A stretch of DNA of 20,614 nucleotides from JAEYFP01 sp964579795 (lineage in GTDB: Bacteria; Bacillota; Clostridia; Lachnospirales; Lachnospiraceae): NCBI GenBank assembly GCA_964579795.1, contig CAZOHM010000045.1, forward strand, positions 1 to 20,614. Reading direction: 5' to 3'. Shown piece after piece: positions 1 to 9,800 of the stretch (position 1 is the first letter of the stretch; each line of letters begins with the position of its first letter). Made by a program: the position numbers and the translations under genes. Below the pieces are notes generated by a model. The model was not told where the DNA came from. It worked only from the letters and a program-made list of their open reading frames with translations, and searched no databases.

Positions 1-50
1 TATTTTATACCTTGATACTCCATATTCCTTCAATTTTTGATTAATTCAAT

Positions 51-86
51 ACAAAGAAAAACCAGAGCTTAATACTAAGCTCCGGT
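51..86 (-). terminator. Rho-independent terminator after the transglutaminase-like gene
   Basis: Read on the minus strand, two 10-base arms (plus positions 77-86 and 61-70) pair with one G-U, around a 6-base loop. They are followed by a T-rich run, TTTTCTTTGT (60-51). The element lies about 28 bases after the stop of the minus-strand gene at 114-1571 and would end the three-gene unit that starts near 4008. Confidence 0.85.
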
Positions 87-113
87 TTCTATATAATTAA
101 CTATAAGTCATTA

Positions 114-1571
114 TTACAAGGTGAAAATATGTGTTACTAAAATGTAACCTCCTTCTAACTCCTCATCCGCTACATTCCAGCCACAGGAATCTATACTCTT
201 ATCTTCCATTACTCGATTCATAAATCCTGTTTTATATGTTTCATTCTCATATGCACCATAAATCTCCTGCAGAATTGTGTCACTGGCAACGACATTCTGA
301 AATACTATCTCGCTCTCATCTTTACTCATCAGCTGGTCATAGCAATCTGAATAATACTGTGCAAGATCTGTCAATATCTGTTCTTCTGTAAAGCCTGCTT
401 CTTCAAGCGTTCTCTTTGCCTGCACATTTTCTTCTCCACCATTTTGGTTTCCATTACATGGCGGTAAATATACGGAAAGATCCCGTCTTGCATGATCCTT
501 CGCATAATCAGCATCACTGCAGTTAAAATAATCATGTGTATTAGGCTCTGCATCATCCCAAGTCACATCCACATTATAATATACATCATCCAATTTTATA
601 ATATTCCAGGCATGATTCTCACCAGAATAACCAGTACAATAGTAGCACGGAACAGAAAGCTGCTGCATCAAATATTGAAATGATCTCGCATATCCTGCAC
701 ACACAGTTTTTCCGCTCACAATACCGCTGTAAGCACTCTGGTTCAATGGAGCTTTTAACTGATATGTAAGATTTTCAAGAAGTTTGTCATGCACATAAGT
801 CTCTTTCTCATAATCACTTGATAATCCACGAGCACCTGAAAGCACCTCTTCTGCGCGATTGTCAAATAACGCTTTTAATGACTCCAGATCTTCTGCTGTT
901 TCATTAAAATGTAAATCCATTTCAGCAGTTCCTTTACCGGTATACTTATATTCATAGGACGTATCAACCCAAAACAGTTCAGGATGATCATTCACTACTG
1001 CTGTAAATGCATTTTTTAGTAACGGAGATGCAACCAGCTCGACAGGTACAAATTCTGCCGTTAAGTCTTTTGCATTCGCATATATTTGTCTGTAAAGCTT
1101 CTGCAATGTATCATTTAGCATATGATAATATGGATACATCGTTTCATCAAATGTGAGATCATCACCTGTGTTTCCATACCCAAGAGTATCCTTAAGTTCT
1201 TCCGCTTCCTTCTTTTTTATTTCTGTTCCGGTATCTTCAACAGGTTCATAACCGGTTAATGCCATAAGTGTTTCTGAAGGCTTCATCATACTCTCATCCG
1301 GAGCTTCATATGCTATTTCAGATTTATTAATCGATAAACCTTCTTCCGAATCGGTTTGACGGCTATTGCTGTCCTTCTGATTTCCTTGTATATCACCGTC
1401 TTCAGTCGCATCGGATGCTTGATCTGTCTGTGAAACTTTTGATTTATCCCTATACAGCAATTTACTAATCGCATCGGATGTTCCCGGTCTAAAATGACAT
1501 AATAAAATCAAAAAAATGACCGCCACGCCAAGAACACCAAATATCGCTAAAATAATTTTTGCAGCCTTCAT
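114..1571 (-). CDS. Membrane-anchored transglutaminase-like (cysteine protease fold) protein
   Basis: 485 residues. Residues 5-25 form one hydrophobic segment with a basic start, so the protein is probably anchored in the membrane with its body outside. There is no good lipobox before Cys25. Residues 40-125 are a low-complexity acidic/polar linker rich in D, E, S, Q and N. The transglutaminase core follows, with a plausible triad of Cys291 (in TVCAGYARSF), His320 (in ENHAWN) and Asp335 (in NVDVTWDD). The upstream helical part (about 140-270) and the C-terminal 100 residues resemble those of clostridial transglutaminase-domain secreted proteins. Members of this superfamily act as proteases, peptidases or crosslinkers. 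The substrate here is unknown, though the cell wall or surface proteins are natural guesses. GAAGGAG lies 8 bases before the ATG. It is the last gene of a unit with the SulP gene, 30 bases downstream of it. Confidence 0.85.
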   Translation of the reverse strand: MKAAKIILAIFGVLGVAVIFLILLCHFRPGTSDAISKLLYRDKSKVSQTDQASDATEDGDIQGNQKDSNSRQTDSEEGLSINKSEIAYEAPDESMMKPSETLMALTGYEPVEDTGTEIKKKEAEELKDTLGYGNTGDDLTFDETMYPYYHMLNDTLQKLYRQIYANAKDLTAEFVPVELVASPLLKNAFTAVVNDHPELFWVDTSYEYKYTGKGTAEMDLHFNETAEDLESLKALFDNRAEEVLSGARGLSSDYEKETYVHDKLLENLTYQLKAPLNQSAYSGIVSGKTVCAGYARSFQYLMQQLSVPCYYCTGYSGENHAWNIIKLDDVYYNVDVTWDDAEPNTHDYFNCSDADYAKDHARRDLSVYLPPCNGNQNGGEENVQAKRTLEEAGFTEEQILTDLAQYYSDCYDQLMSKDESEIVFQNVVASDTILQEIYGAYENETYKTGFMNRVMEDKSIDSCGWNVADEELEGGYILVTHIFTL

Positions 1572-1601
1572 GCTGTATTCTCCTTCTCTTTCGCAGAAAA
1601 A

Positions 1602-3251
1602 CTATTTGTTGACAACCTTCTCCGCATATTCTAAAGCTTCTACGATATTGCTTTTAAAATTTTCTTCACCTACAAAATCAAAAAACTCTGCTTTTTTCAT
1701 AACTGACATTGGCTGTTCATTAACATGTGAAAAAATCAAAACAATTTTCTTTTTCTTACATCTTTCAGCTAAATCTCTCAAGGAGCGCAGTGCACTGACA
1801 TCTATAGCCGGTACACTTCTCATCCTGATAACAATCGCTCTTGTCTTTTTATCACTGTTTACCTGCATAATTCGATCTGCTGCAGCAAAAAACATTGGTC
1901 CGGATATTTCAAACACACGAATACTATGGGATAACGCACGAAGCTTCTCAGCTTCTCCTTCGGTCACATCCGGGTCTTCTATGTATTTCCAGACTTTAAC
2001 ATCTGCCGTATCTGCCATTCTCTTCATAAAGAGTAATGCGGCAAGTACTACACCAATTTCAATTGCAACAACCAAATCAAAAAATACTGTCAGAAAAAAT
2101 GTAATTACAAGAACAATCACGTCACTCTTTGGTGCACGTTTGCACACTCTTACAAAAGCAGTCCAGTCTGCCATATTCCAGGCTACCACAAGCAGTACTG
2201 CTGCCAATGTTGTCATTGGAATCATTGATGCCAACGGCATCAGGGCAACTAAAATAACTGTCAACGTTACACAATGAGTGATTCCTGCTATGGGCGTTCT
2301 ACCACCATTTTTTACGTTTGCTGCTGTTCTTGCAATCGCACCGGTTGCAGGTATTCCACCAAATAAGCCTGAAAAAATATTTCCAAGTCCCTGTCCAAGC
2401 AGTTCCGCATTAGACTTATGCTTATCTCCTATCATACCATCAGATACAACACAGGAAAGAAGTGACTCAATTCCGGCAAGAATTGCAATCGTAAACGCCG
2501 GAGAAATCAGTTCCTTGACTGTATCATAGCTAAATGCCGGGATATGGAATCCCGGAAATGCTGAAGACAGCTCTCCATATACACTTCCAATTGTATTAAC
2601 CGGCAATTTTGTGAGCTGAACGATTACTGTTGTTAAAACAATTGCAATCAATGAACCCGGAACAACTGTCGAGATCTTTGGCCAGAAAATCATAACAAAT
2701 AATGCCAGTACACCTATTCCAAAGGCTGCCCAGTTAATTGTTTGAATATTTTCGCCATATGCAGTCAATTTCTGCAAAAACTCTGACGGAACCTCTTTCA
2801 TCTGTAGTCCAAGAAAGTCCTTAATCTGACCAGCAAACAAAGTTACTGCTATTCCACATGTAAATCCGGTCGTAATTGTATAGGGAATATAACGAATCAA
2901 TGATCCAAAATGACAGATTGCCATTACAACAAGAATGATACCTGACAGTATCGTTGCAATAATCAATCCATCTGTTCCATAGCTCTTTACTATTCCATAT
3001 ACAATCACTACAAAAGCCGCTGTAGGTCCACCAATCTGTACACGGCTTCCTCCAAAAAAGGAAATAAAAAATCCTGCAATAATTGCAGTATACAGTCCCT
3101 GCTCCGGTCCTACTCCTGATGCAATAGCCAGGGCAATGGAAAGTGGTAATGCAATAATTGCAACGATAATTCCAGACAGAATATCTTTCATAGCCTGTCC
3201 TTTTGTGTATCCTTTTAATACCTCGAAAAGCTTTGGTCTTAACTCACTCAT
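1602..3251 (-). CDS. SulP family anion transporter with C-terminal STAS domain
   Basis: 549 residues, typical of bacterial SulP (SLC26-like) permeases. The N-terminal part has the family signature: a DILSGIIVAI-ALPLSIA first helix, then GGSRVQIGGPTAAF at about residues 67-80. About ten to fourteen hydrophobic segments follow up to residue 410. A STAS domain (about 440-545) contains the IDVSAL motif, whose Ser486 matches the residue phosphorylated in anti-sigma antagonists. Family members move sulfate, bicarbonate or dicarboxylates. The substrate cannot be read from sequence. Without sulfate-assimilation or carbonic anhydrase genes beside it, bicarbonate or a dicarboxylate is as likely as sulfate. 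The ATG is preceded by AGGAGGAGAAG and lies one base after the stop of the upstream membrane-protein gene, so translation is probably coupled. Confidence 0.93.
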   Translation of the reverse strand: MSELRPKLFEVLKGYTKGQAMKDILSGIIVAIIALPLSIALAIASGVGPEQGLYTAIIAGFFISFFGGSRVQIGGPTAAFVVIVYGIVKSYGTDGLIIATILSGIILVVMAICHFGSLIRYIPYTITTGFTCGIAVTLFAGQIKDFLGLQMKEVPSEFLQKLTAYGENIQTINWAAFGIGVLALFVMIFWPKISTVVPGSLIAIVLTTVIVQLTKLPVNTIGSVYGELSSAFPGFHIPAFSYDTVKELISPAFTIAILAGIESLLSCVVSDGMIGDKHKSNAELLGQGLGNIFSGLFGGIPATGAIARTAANVKNGGRTPIAGITHCVTLTVILVALMPLASMIPMTTLAAVLLVVAWNMADWTAFVRVCKRAPKSDVIVLVITFFLTVFFDLVVAIEIGVVLAALLFMKRMADTADVKVWKYIEDPDVTEGEAEKLRALSHSIRVFEISGPMFFAAADRIMQVNSDKKTRAIVIRMRSVPAIDVSALRSLRDLAERCKKKKIVLIFSHVNEQPMSVMKKAEFFDFVGEENFKSNIVEALEYAEKVVNK

Positions 3252-3252
3252 C

Positions 3253-4008
3253 TTAACGTACTTCTCCTCCTGTTTTGTTACTCCTCATATGTTTCTTTAT
3301 TTTAAATTTGTAACTTTCTTTCTTTTGTTTTTTCTCACAACCTTCATTGACTTTTTGATATCGCAGTTTTAGATACAAGCCCATCAAAAAAAGAATCAAT
3401 GTCTGAGTTACATGAAACAATGCCGCCGGAACTACGATTCCTATAGAATTTCCATCCGGAAGTACAATCGTCGGCATACTTTGTATTCCAAAACACATTC
3501 CATACAAAATCCCAAACACACAAGCCACAATTATCAAAATTCTGTCACTCAAAAAAGCTCCTGTTGCATATATAGCAAAAACAATTGACATAAAAATCAT
3601 CACGTATTTGAAAATATGTGTCCCCGCGTAAAAGGAAACATATGCAGCAGTTCCTGTAAATTCGGACATTGTATCAATCATTTTTGCATAGTAATTGCTT
3701 GAAACATAATAAATTACCTGTATTTCAATTATTACAAATGTCCAGATTAAAAGAATGGAACGATCCAGTTTTTGCTTTTCCTTTGTAACATGCCGATAAA
3801 AGAAACTTACCACACCAATTTCCAATACCATCTTCCCATATGGTTCAATTACTGATAAAAGCCAATAAGCAAATAACCCATTTATCAATCCATCTGCTTC
3901 AAATATCATCCTCATAGCAGCTACAAGCACCATTAGGCACAAATTCAGAATACCCATAATCATTAGGAATTTTGGTATATAACTCAATTTCTTTTCTTCT
4001 GTTTCCAT
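3253..4008 (-). CDS. Hypothetical six-helix membrane protein
   Basis: I do not recognise this 251-residue protein. It has about six hydrophobic segments, near residues 12-34, 45-68, 84-102, 125-147, 152-174 and 187-212. A short basic loop (HVTKEKQKLDR, about 73-83) and a strongly basic tail (about 215-251, rich in K, R and E/Q) should face the cytoplasm by the positive-inside rule. No catalytic motif is evident. The gene is first in the unit, with GGAGG five bases before the ATG, and stops one base before the SulP start. Close coupling suggests it works with, or is made together with, the transporter, but that is inference only. Confidence 0.75.
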   Translation of the reverse strand: METEEKKLSYIPKFLMIMGILNLCLMVLVAAMRMIFEADGLINGLFAYWLLSVIEPYGKMVLEIGVVSFFYRHVTKEKQKLDRSILLIWTFVIIEIQVIYYVSSNYYAKMIDTMSEFTGTAAYVSFYAGTHIFKYVMIFMSIVFAIYATGAFLSDRILIIVACVFGILYGMCFGIQSMPTIVLPDGNSIGIVVPAALFHVTQTLILFLMGLYLKLRYQKVNEGCEKKQKKESYKFKIKKHMRSNKTGGEVR

Positions 4009-4057
4009 TCACCCCTCCGGTTTTGCTTTGCATTCAACTAACTTTCCACTGTTACTC

Positions 4058-4086
4058 ATTATACAAAAAAAAGCCACATTTTCCAA
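4058..4086 (-). promoter_or_regulatory. Promoter for the membrane protein-SulP-transglutaminase unit
   Basis: On the minus strand TTGGAA (4086-4081) and a perfect TATAAT (4063-4058) are separated by 17 bases. Transcription would start near 4051, about 43 bases before the ATG at 4008. The promoter is back-to-back with the plus-strand promoter at 4100-4128, and the two -35 elements are 13 bases apart. Confidence 0.65.
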
Positions 4087-4099
4087 CTTAATTCTAATC

Positions 4100-4128
4100 G
4101 TGACAATTCTTTTCTTACATGGTATACT
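4100..4128 (+). promoter_or_regulatory. Promoter for the lipoprotein gene
   Basis: GTGACA (4100-4105), a 17-base spacer and TATACT (4123-4128), with an extended -10 TGG (4120-4122). This is a near-consensus housekeeping sigma promoter. The start would be near 4135, giving a leader of about 54 bases to ATG 4189. It is divergent from the promoter at 4058-4086. Confidence 0.7.
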
Positions 4129-4188
4129 TCTTTCAGTCAACTAACTATAACAATTATCATATTATATTAATATTTGGAGGCTTATTTC

Positions 4189-4686
4189 ATGCACATGCGG
4201 AATGTTTCGTTACTGTTTATTGCAGTATTTACACTGTTTATTCTGACCGGCTGTGAAAAAAGCAAACCCAGCTCTGTCAACAACACACCCGTTACCAGTA
4301 CATCAAATGAAACACCAACTGATGCTATTGACGAAACCTCAACTGTCAGCGATAACTCTGTATCAGATATTACAGCCTCCTTAACAGGCATCTGGACCGA
4401 TGGTCCCGGAAATCTTTACAGCTTTTATCCTGATGGCACATTTGACGGCTACTGGATTAGAGAAAATCTCCAGATATTCGGAAAATATGCACTTGTGACA
4501 GATGGACAGCGCACCTGCCTTGCACTTGAGCTCACCGATTTAGGCGGCACACAGTATTATGTCTCTTTTGAACGTGATGAAGCAATCACATTGACAAATG
4601 TTAACAACAAATCCGATGTTGTTCTGCTTTCACCTTATGTAGAAGAACCATCTGCTACGTCTTCTGAGAGTGCAATACAGAACTGA
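4189..4686 (+). CDS. Small lipoprotein with a lipocalin-like C-terminal domain
   Basis: 165 residues from ATG 4189, which has GGAGG (4176-4180) eight bases upstream. A TTG at 4174 would overlap that ribosome site and is not the start. A second ATG at 4195 is possible. The signal peptide ends in a lipobox, FILTGC, with Cys22 as the lipid-modified residue, so the mature protein should sit on the outer face of the membrane. A Ser/Thr/Asn-rich linker (about 25-65) follows. The last 90 residues read as a small beta domain: a GIW start, FYPDGTFDGYW, then GKYALV. This pattern is common in lipocalin-like domains of Firmicutes lipoproteins. The function is unknown. The gene stands alone under its own promoter and runs towards the exchanger gene, with no clear terminator in the 42-base gap between them. 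Confidence 0.85.
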   Translation: MHMRNVSLLFIAVFTLFILTGCEKSKPSSVNNTPVTSTSNETPTDAIDETSTVSDNSVSDITASLTGIWTDGPGNLYSFYPDGTFDGYWIRENLQIFGKYALVTDGQRTCLALELTDLGGTQYYVSFERDEAITLTNVNNKSDVVLLSPYVEEPSATSSESAIQN

Positions 4687-4728
4687 CTATTTTCCCCACT
4701 TGAAAAAACTTCTCTCGTAATATCTCAC

Positions 4729-5682
4729 TCAGATAAACAATACTCCCATATAAACAGCATAGCATACAAGCAATACTGCACCCTGCCATCTATGAAATTT
4801 CTGAGTAATTAAAGCAGGAATTGTTGCAAGCAAACATACAATCAAACAAACCGGCATATCTACGTTTGTCATCTGTATCGATACCGGTAATGGCTTTCCG
4901 GAAACAACCGCGCATAAAGGCAGAATGACTGTCAAATCAATAATATTTGCTCCAATAATATTTCCAACAGACAATGATGACTGCTTCTTTGAAATTGCAG
5001 TAATTGTAGTCACAAGCTCTGGCAAAGAAGTCCCAACGGCAACAAGTGTCACACCTACTACTCCTTCAGGTATTCCGGCAAGAATTGCAAGTGCACTTCC
5101 ATTATCGACGAGTAAATCTGCTCCCAGAACAATCCCAACAGTTCCAAAAATAAATTTTAATATGTTGACAATTATTTCTTTTCCTGTAGGTTTTACCCGT
5201 ATGTTTTTCTCACTGTTTTGTATTGCTTCTTTCTTAGCACTTCCAACATTTTCAGCAATAAATACTGCAAACATACAAAGAATGATTATACTTTCCAGAA
5301 TAGATAATTCTCCATTAAATGAAAAAATTAATAATACCGAAACAGCAGCAATCATTAAAACCGCCTTAAAAGCAATCTGAGACCTTTTTGCCAGTCCCGG
5401 CAGACAAATAACTGAAATACCCATAATCAGCGCGACATTCGCAGTCACTGATCCAACTGCATTTCCTGCTGCCATATCAACACTCCCCTTTTGAGCCGCA
5501 AGCAGAGAAACAAGCAGTTCAGGTAAAGTAGTTGCAATACTGACAATCGTCGCTCCTATAATAAAATTAGGAATTCCGGAAACCTTAGCAATCCAGGAGG
5601 CCGCATCTACAAAAAAATCTCCGCCCTTCACAATTAATATTATTCCTATTATTAATAATCCTACAATCCATGCAATATTCAT
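4729..5682 (-). CDS. CaCA family Na+/Ca2+ exchanger-type cation antiporter (YrbG-like)
   Basis: 317 residues with about ten hydrophobic helices in two inverted halves. The paired alpha-repeats that define the family are plain: GATIVSIATTLPELLVS with GNAVGSVTANVALIMG (about 43-88, Glu55), and GVTLVAVGTSLPELVTT with GNIIGANIIDL (about 210-250, Glu222). These acidic and Asn/Ser positions line the ion path in known exchangers. A charged cytoplasmic loop lies near residues 148-170. The likely role is export of Ca2+ (or another cation) in exchange for Na+ or H+ at the cytoplasmic membrane. GGGAG lies about seven bases before the ATG. It sits 74 bases after fba with a strong hairpin between them, so its expression may depend on read-through. 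It could instead belong to the K+-dependent branch of the family, which sequence alone does not settle. Confidence 0.93.
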   Translation of the reverse strand: MNIAWIVGLLIIGIILIVKGGDFFVDAASWIAKVSGIPNFIIGATIVSIATTLPELLVSLLAAQKGSVDMAAGNAVGSVTANVALIMGISVICLPGLAKRSQIAFKAVLMIAAVSVLLIFSFNGELSILESIIILCMFAVFIAENVGSAKKEAIQNSEKNIRVKPTGKEIIVNILKFIFGTVGIVLGADLLVDNGSALAILAGIPEGVVGVTLVAVGTSLPELVTTITAISKKQSSLSVGNIIGANIIDLTVILPLCAVVSGKPLPVSIQMTNVDMPVCLIVCLLATIPALITQKFHRWQGAVLLVCYAVYMGVLFI

Positions 5683-5702
5683 TATTTTCTCCCTAGCGTA
5701 AA

Positions 5703-5739
5703 GAAGGAGCTACTATAGTAATCACATAGTAGCTCCTTC
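5703..5739 (-). terminator. Intercistronic hairpin between fba and the exchanger gene (leaky terminator or mRNA-stabilising stem)
   Basis: A perfect 14-base-pair stem (arms 5726-5739 and 5703-5716) with a 9-base loop lies 17 bases after the fba stop. On the minus strand only three T residues follow the stem before ACGC, so termination should be incomplete. The ribosome site of the next gene begins about nine bases past the stem. It may separate high fba expression from low exchanger expression, or protect the fba 3' end. Confidence 0.6.
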
Positions 5740-5756
5740 TCAAATCATTTAATGTC

Positions 5757-6725
5757 TCAAGCTTTTCCTTCTGAGCCAAGAACTGTTGTAATCTTATGAG
5801 CAACCATGTCCTTAACAGCCTGACGAGCTGGCTTTAAGTACTGGCGTGGATCGAAATGATCCGGATGCTCTGAGAAATACTTACGTATATTTCCTGTCAT
5901 AGCAAGACGGATATCAGAATCAATATTAATCTTACATACAGCAAGACTTGCAGCCTTACGAAGCTGCTCTTCAGGAATACCAACTGCATCCGGCATATTT
6001 CCACCATACTGGTTTACCATCTTAACAAATTCCTGTGGAACTGAAGAAGAACCATGCAGTACAATAGGGAATCCCGGTAATCTCTTAATACACTCTTCAA
6101 GCACATCAAAACGAAGTGGAGGTGGAACAAGGATACCATCTGCATTACGCGTACACTGATCAGCAGTGAATTTATATGCTCCATGAGAAGTACCAATTGC
6201 AATTGCAAGAGAATCACAGCCTGTCTTATCAACAAACTCCTCAACCTCTTCTGGACGTGTGTAGCTTTCCTGACCAGCCTCTACCTGTACTTCATCCTCA
6301 ATACCTGCCAGTGTACCAAGCTCAGCCTCTACAACAACACCATGTGCATGTGCGTACTCAACAACCTGCTTTGTAACAGCAATATTATCTGCAAAAGATT
6401 TGGAGGAAGCATCAATCATAACAGATGTGAAACCACCATCAATACAGGACTTGCAAAGCTCAAAGCTATCGCCGTGATCCAAATGAAGACAAATTGGAAT
6501 CTGAGGATTTTCGATAACTGCAGCTTCTACTAACTTAACAAGATATGTGTGATTAGCATAAGCACGAGCTCCTTTTGAAACCTGAAGAATAACAGGACTG
6601 TTTAACTCGCCTGCTGCTTCTGTAATACCCTGAATAATTTCCATGTTGTTTACGTTGAAAGCACCAATCGCATATCCGCCATCATAGGCTTTCTTAAACA
6701 TTTCGGTTGTAGTAACTAATGACAT
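5757..6725 (-). CDS. fba: Class II fructose-1,6-bisphosphate aldolase
   Basis: 322 residues, a zinc-dependent cytoplasmic aldolase that splits fructose-1,6-bisphosphate into dihydroxyacetone phosphate and glyceraldehyde-3-phosphate in glycolysis and runs in reverse in gluconeogenesis. Visible residues: catalytic Asp83 and zinc ligand His84 in HLDHGDS, Glu135 in VVEAELG, zinc ligands His181 in GTSHGAYK and His224 in VLHGSSS, and the phosphate-binding NIDSD segment (267-271). The N-terminal GAFNVNN is also typical. A short tagatose-bisphosphate aldolase is the main alternative within the family, but no tagatose or galactitol genes are nearby. AAAGGA lies nine bases before the ATG. A promoter overlaps the mfd stop, and the exchanger gene follows. 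Confidence 0.95.
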   Translation of the reverse strand: MSLVTTTEMFKKAYDGGYAIGAFNVNNMEIIQGITEAAGELNSPVILQVSKGARAYANHTYLVKLVEAAVIENPQIPICLHLDHGDSFELCKSCIDGGFTSVMIDASSKSFADNIAVTKQVVEYAHAHGVVVEAELGTLAGIEDEVQVEAGQESYTRPEEVEEFVDKTGCDSLAIAIGTSHGAYKFTADQCTRNADGILVPPPLRFDVLEECIKRLPGFPIVLHGSSSVPQEFVKMVNQYGGNMPDAVGIPEEQLRKAASLAVCKINIDSDIRLAMTGNIRKYFSEHPDHFDPRQYLKPARQAVKDMVAHKITTVLGSEGKA

Positions 6726-6790
6726 TGTTTATCATCCTTTCATCTTGGAATATTATAATTAATTTTCCGACTTTTAAGCCGCTTATTTGG

Positions 6791-6819
6791 ATTATAGCAC
6801 CAAACCTTTTAAATCACAA
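6791..6819 (-). promoter_or_regulatory. Promoter for fba
   Basis: On the minus strand TTGTGA (6819-6814) and TATAAT (6796-6791) are 17 bases apart, with an extended -10 TGC. The -35 element overlaps the last codons of mfd. The start would be near 6784, giving a leader of about 58 bases. The strong match fits a highly expressed glycolytic gene. Confidence 0.7.
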
Positions 6820-9800
6820 GATATTTCATCTGTATAAGCAGTTCCTTTACTTCCTTCAGTATCTCGTCGCCATTCTGTAGTGCCTCTTTTGAAACCTTAT
6901 AAATAAAATAGGGCTTAGCAACAGTCCTTAGACTCAAATTTCCATGATATCCGGCAACAAATGAATTAATTCTTTCAGTATTATATGCAGCTTTTTCATA
7001 AACACTCAATTTCACAGACTTTGGCTCTTCTTTAATTTCTGTCACATAGACTTCCTTCGCCATAATTCGGATATAAGCAATATCCAGCAGATTTAATACC
7101 GACTTTGGCAGAGTACCAAATCGATCTGTCAGCTCTTCCAGCATATCTTCCTTTTCAGAAAGACTTTCAATACCAGCAATTCTTTTATAAATATCAATTT
7201 TCTGATATTCATTGACAATATAGGCATCTGGAATAAATGCATCAACATTTAAATCCACACTAACCGAATAATCTTTGACTGTTTCAACACCTTTTTTGCG
7301 TTTTACTGCTTCGTTCAGCATTTTGCAATACAAATCATAGCCAACAGATTCCATATGTCCGCTTTGACGTTCACCAAGCAGATTGCCTGCTCCACGAATT
7401 TCCAAATCTCTCATTGCAATTTTAAAGCCACTTCCAAGCTCGGTAAAATCTCTGATTGCCTGCAAGCGTTTTTCGGCAACTTCTTTCAAAAGCTTATCCT
7501 TCTTATACATCAAAAATGCATATGCTGTTCTGTTAGAACGACCAACACGACCTCTTAACTGATAAAGCTGTGACAATCCCATGTTGTCAGAGTCATGAAT
7601 AATCATCGTGTTTACGTTGGAAATATCCAACCCTGTTTCAATAATGGTCGTCGACACCAATACATCAATCTCACCATTCACAAAATCATACATGATCCTT
7701 TCCAGCTCTTGCTCCTTCATTTGCCCATGTGCATAAGCAATCGTTGCCTCAGGAACAAGTTTCTGTAAGGCAGCAGTCATATCCGCAATCGTACTGACTC
7801 TGTTATATACATAAAATACCTGCCCATCTCTTGCCAGTTCTCTGCATATAGCCTCTCGCACCATTTCTTCATTATATTCCATGACAAATGTTTGAATCGG
7901 CATTCTATCCTGTGGTGCTTCTTCAAGAACACTCATGTCTCTGATTCCAACAAGACTCATATGAAGCGTTCGCGGTATTGGCGTTGCCGTAAGTGTTAAT
8001 ACATCTATATTTTCTTTGAGTTTTTTAATCTTTTCTTTGTGTGTTACTCCAAATCTCTGCTCTTCATCAATAATCAGTAACCCTAGATCTTTATATGAAA
8101 CATCTGCTGATATCAGCCGATGTGTTCCAATTACGATATCAACCATACCTTTTTTTAAATCATTCACTGTTTTTTTCTGCTCAGATGCAGTTCGAAATCT
8201 CGACAGCATATCAATTCTTACAGGATAATCCTTCATCCTCTGTACAAACGTCGTATAATGCTGCTGAGCCAGAATAGTTGTAGGTACAAGATATGCAACC
8301 TGTTTTCCATCCTGAACAGCCTTGAATGCAGCACGAATTGCTATTTCCGTCTTGCCGTAGCCGACATCTCCGCAGATTAGACGATCCATAATTTTATGAC
8401 TTTCCATATCCTGCTTTGTTGCTTCAATTGCAAGCAACTGATCTTCTGTCTCTTCAAACGGGAACAGTTCTTCAAATTCTGTCTGCCATACAGTATCTGA
8501 ACTAAACTCATAGCCGCTTTTTTCCTGTCTTGCTGCATATAGTTCTACAAGATCTGTTGCAATTACATCTACCGCGCTCTTCACTCTTGCCTTAGTTTTT
8601 GCCCATTCTGTACCACCCAGTTTATTCAGTTTTGGATGTTCTGCACTTTTTGAAGAATACTTTTGAATTGCATCTAAGGCAGTTGCCGGAATGTATAGAT
8701 TGCCGCCATCCCGATATTCAATTTTCATATAGTCTTTTGTGACTTTTTCAACAGTTACCTGTTCTATTCCTTTATATATACCAAGTCCATGACTCTCATG
8801 AACTACAAAATCACCAACTGAAAGCTCTGTAAAGCTCTGAATCTGTTGGCCTTCATATTTCTTTCTCTTTGTTCGTTTCTTTTTTTGTGCAGTAAAAATA
8901 TCACTTTCAGAAATAACAACAAATTTTAATAACGGATATTCAAATCCCTGTCGTATTCTTCCATATGCAACCATTATTTCTCCAGGTTGCACAACATGAT
9001 CAAAATCATCAGTGAAAAAACTGTTAAGCTCCTGTTCCCGAATATCGTCAGCCAGTCTTGCTGCCCTTGTTCTTGATGCTGACAACAGAATTATTCGATA
9101 TCCATTTTTTTTATATCTCTTCAAATCAGAAATAAGTGCTTCAAAGCTGTTATGATAAGAATTCATTGCCTTTGCAGCAATCGAATGTTTTTCTCCGACT
9201 CTGTATACACCTTTTCTGACCTGAAGAGCTGTCAAAGCAATGCAATGCCGTCTTTCCAGCCGTCCAAACACTTCCTCTTTGGTATACAGAATATCTGTCT
9301 GATGTGGTAGGACGTATCCCTTCATTAATCGTTGCTGCATGCTTTCCCTAAATTCCTGCTCTACAACATCACCTTTTTCATACAGTCTCGCAGGCTCATC
9401 CAGATAAAATACTGTTCTATCTTTGTCAAAATAGTCCAAAACAGATGCGTGGTTTTCATAAAAATAGTCTAAAAAGCTTTCTATATTGCAGCCACCACAC
9501 CCAAGTTCTACAAGTTGCTCATTTAAGGCTTCGGCAATCTGCCTTACTCTGTGCGCTTCTTCCGTTTTAAACTCTTTACGAAGTTTTTCAGAGAAATCTT
9601 CTGCATCCTTTTCAACCTTTTTAATACCTTCCTGTTTCTCTTCTTCTGTCAAAACAGTTTCTGTAGCCGGAAAAATCATAATCTTTTCCAGCTTTTCCAT
9701 AGACCTCTGACTCAGAATATCAAAACTCCTGATAGAGTCTATATCGTCTCCCCAAAGTTCAATACGAATTGGATTTTCCTCAGTTAACGGGAATACATCT

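Noticed and set aside
1516..2277. Long plus-strand open frame opposite the SulP gene
   Set aside because: It lies antisense to a clear SulP protein, has no ribosome site, and its translation is Ser/Thr/Ile-rich low-complexity sequence typical of a shadow frame.
4174..4188. TTG start for the lipoprotein gene
   Set aside because: The TTG overlaps the GGAGG ribosome site that serves ATG 4189, and it would put extra residues in front of a standard signal peptide.
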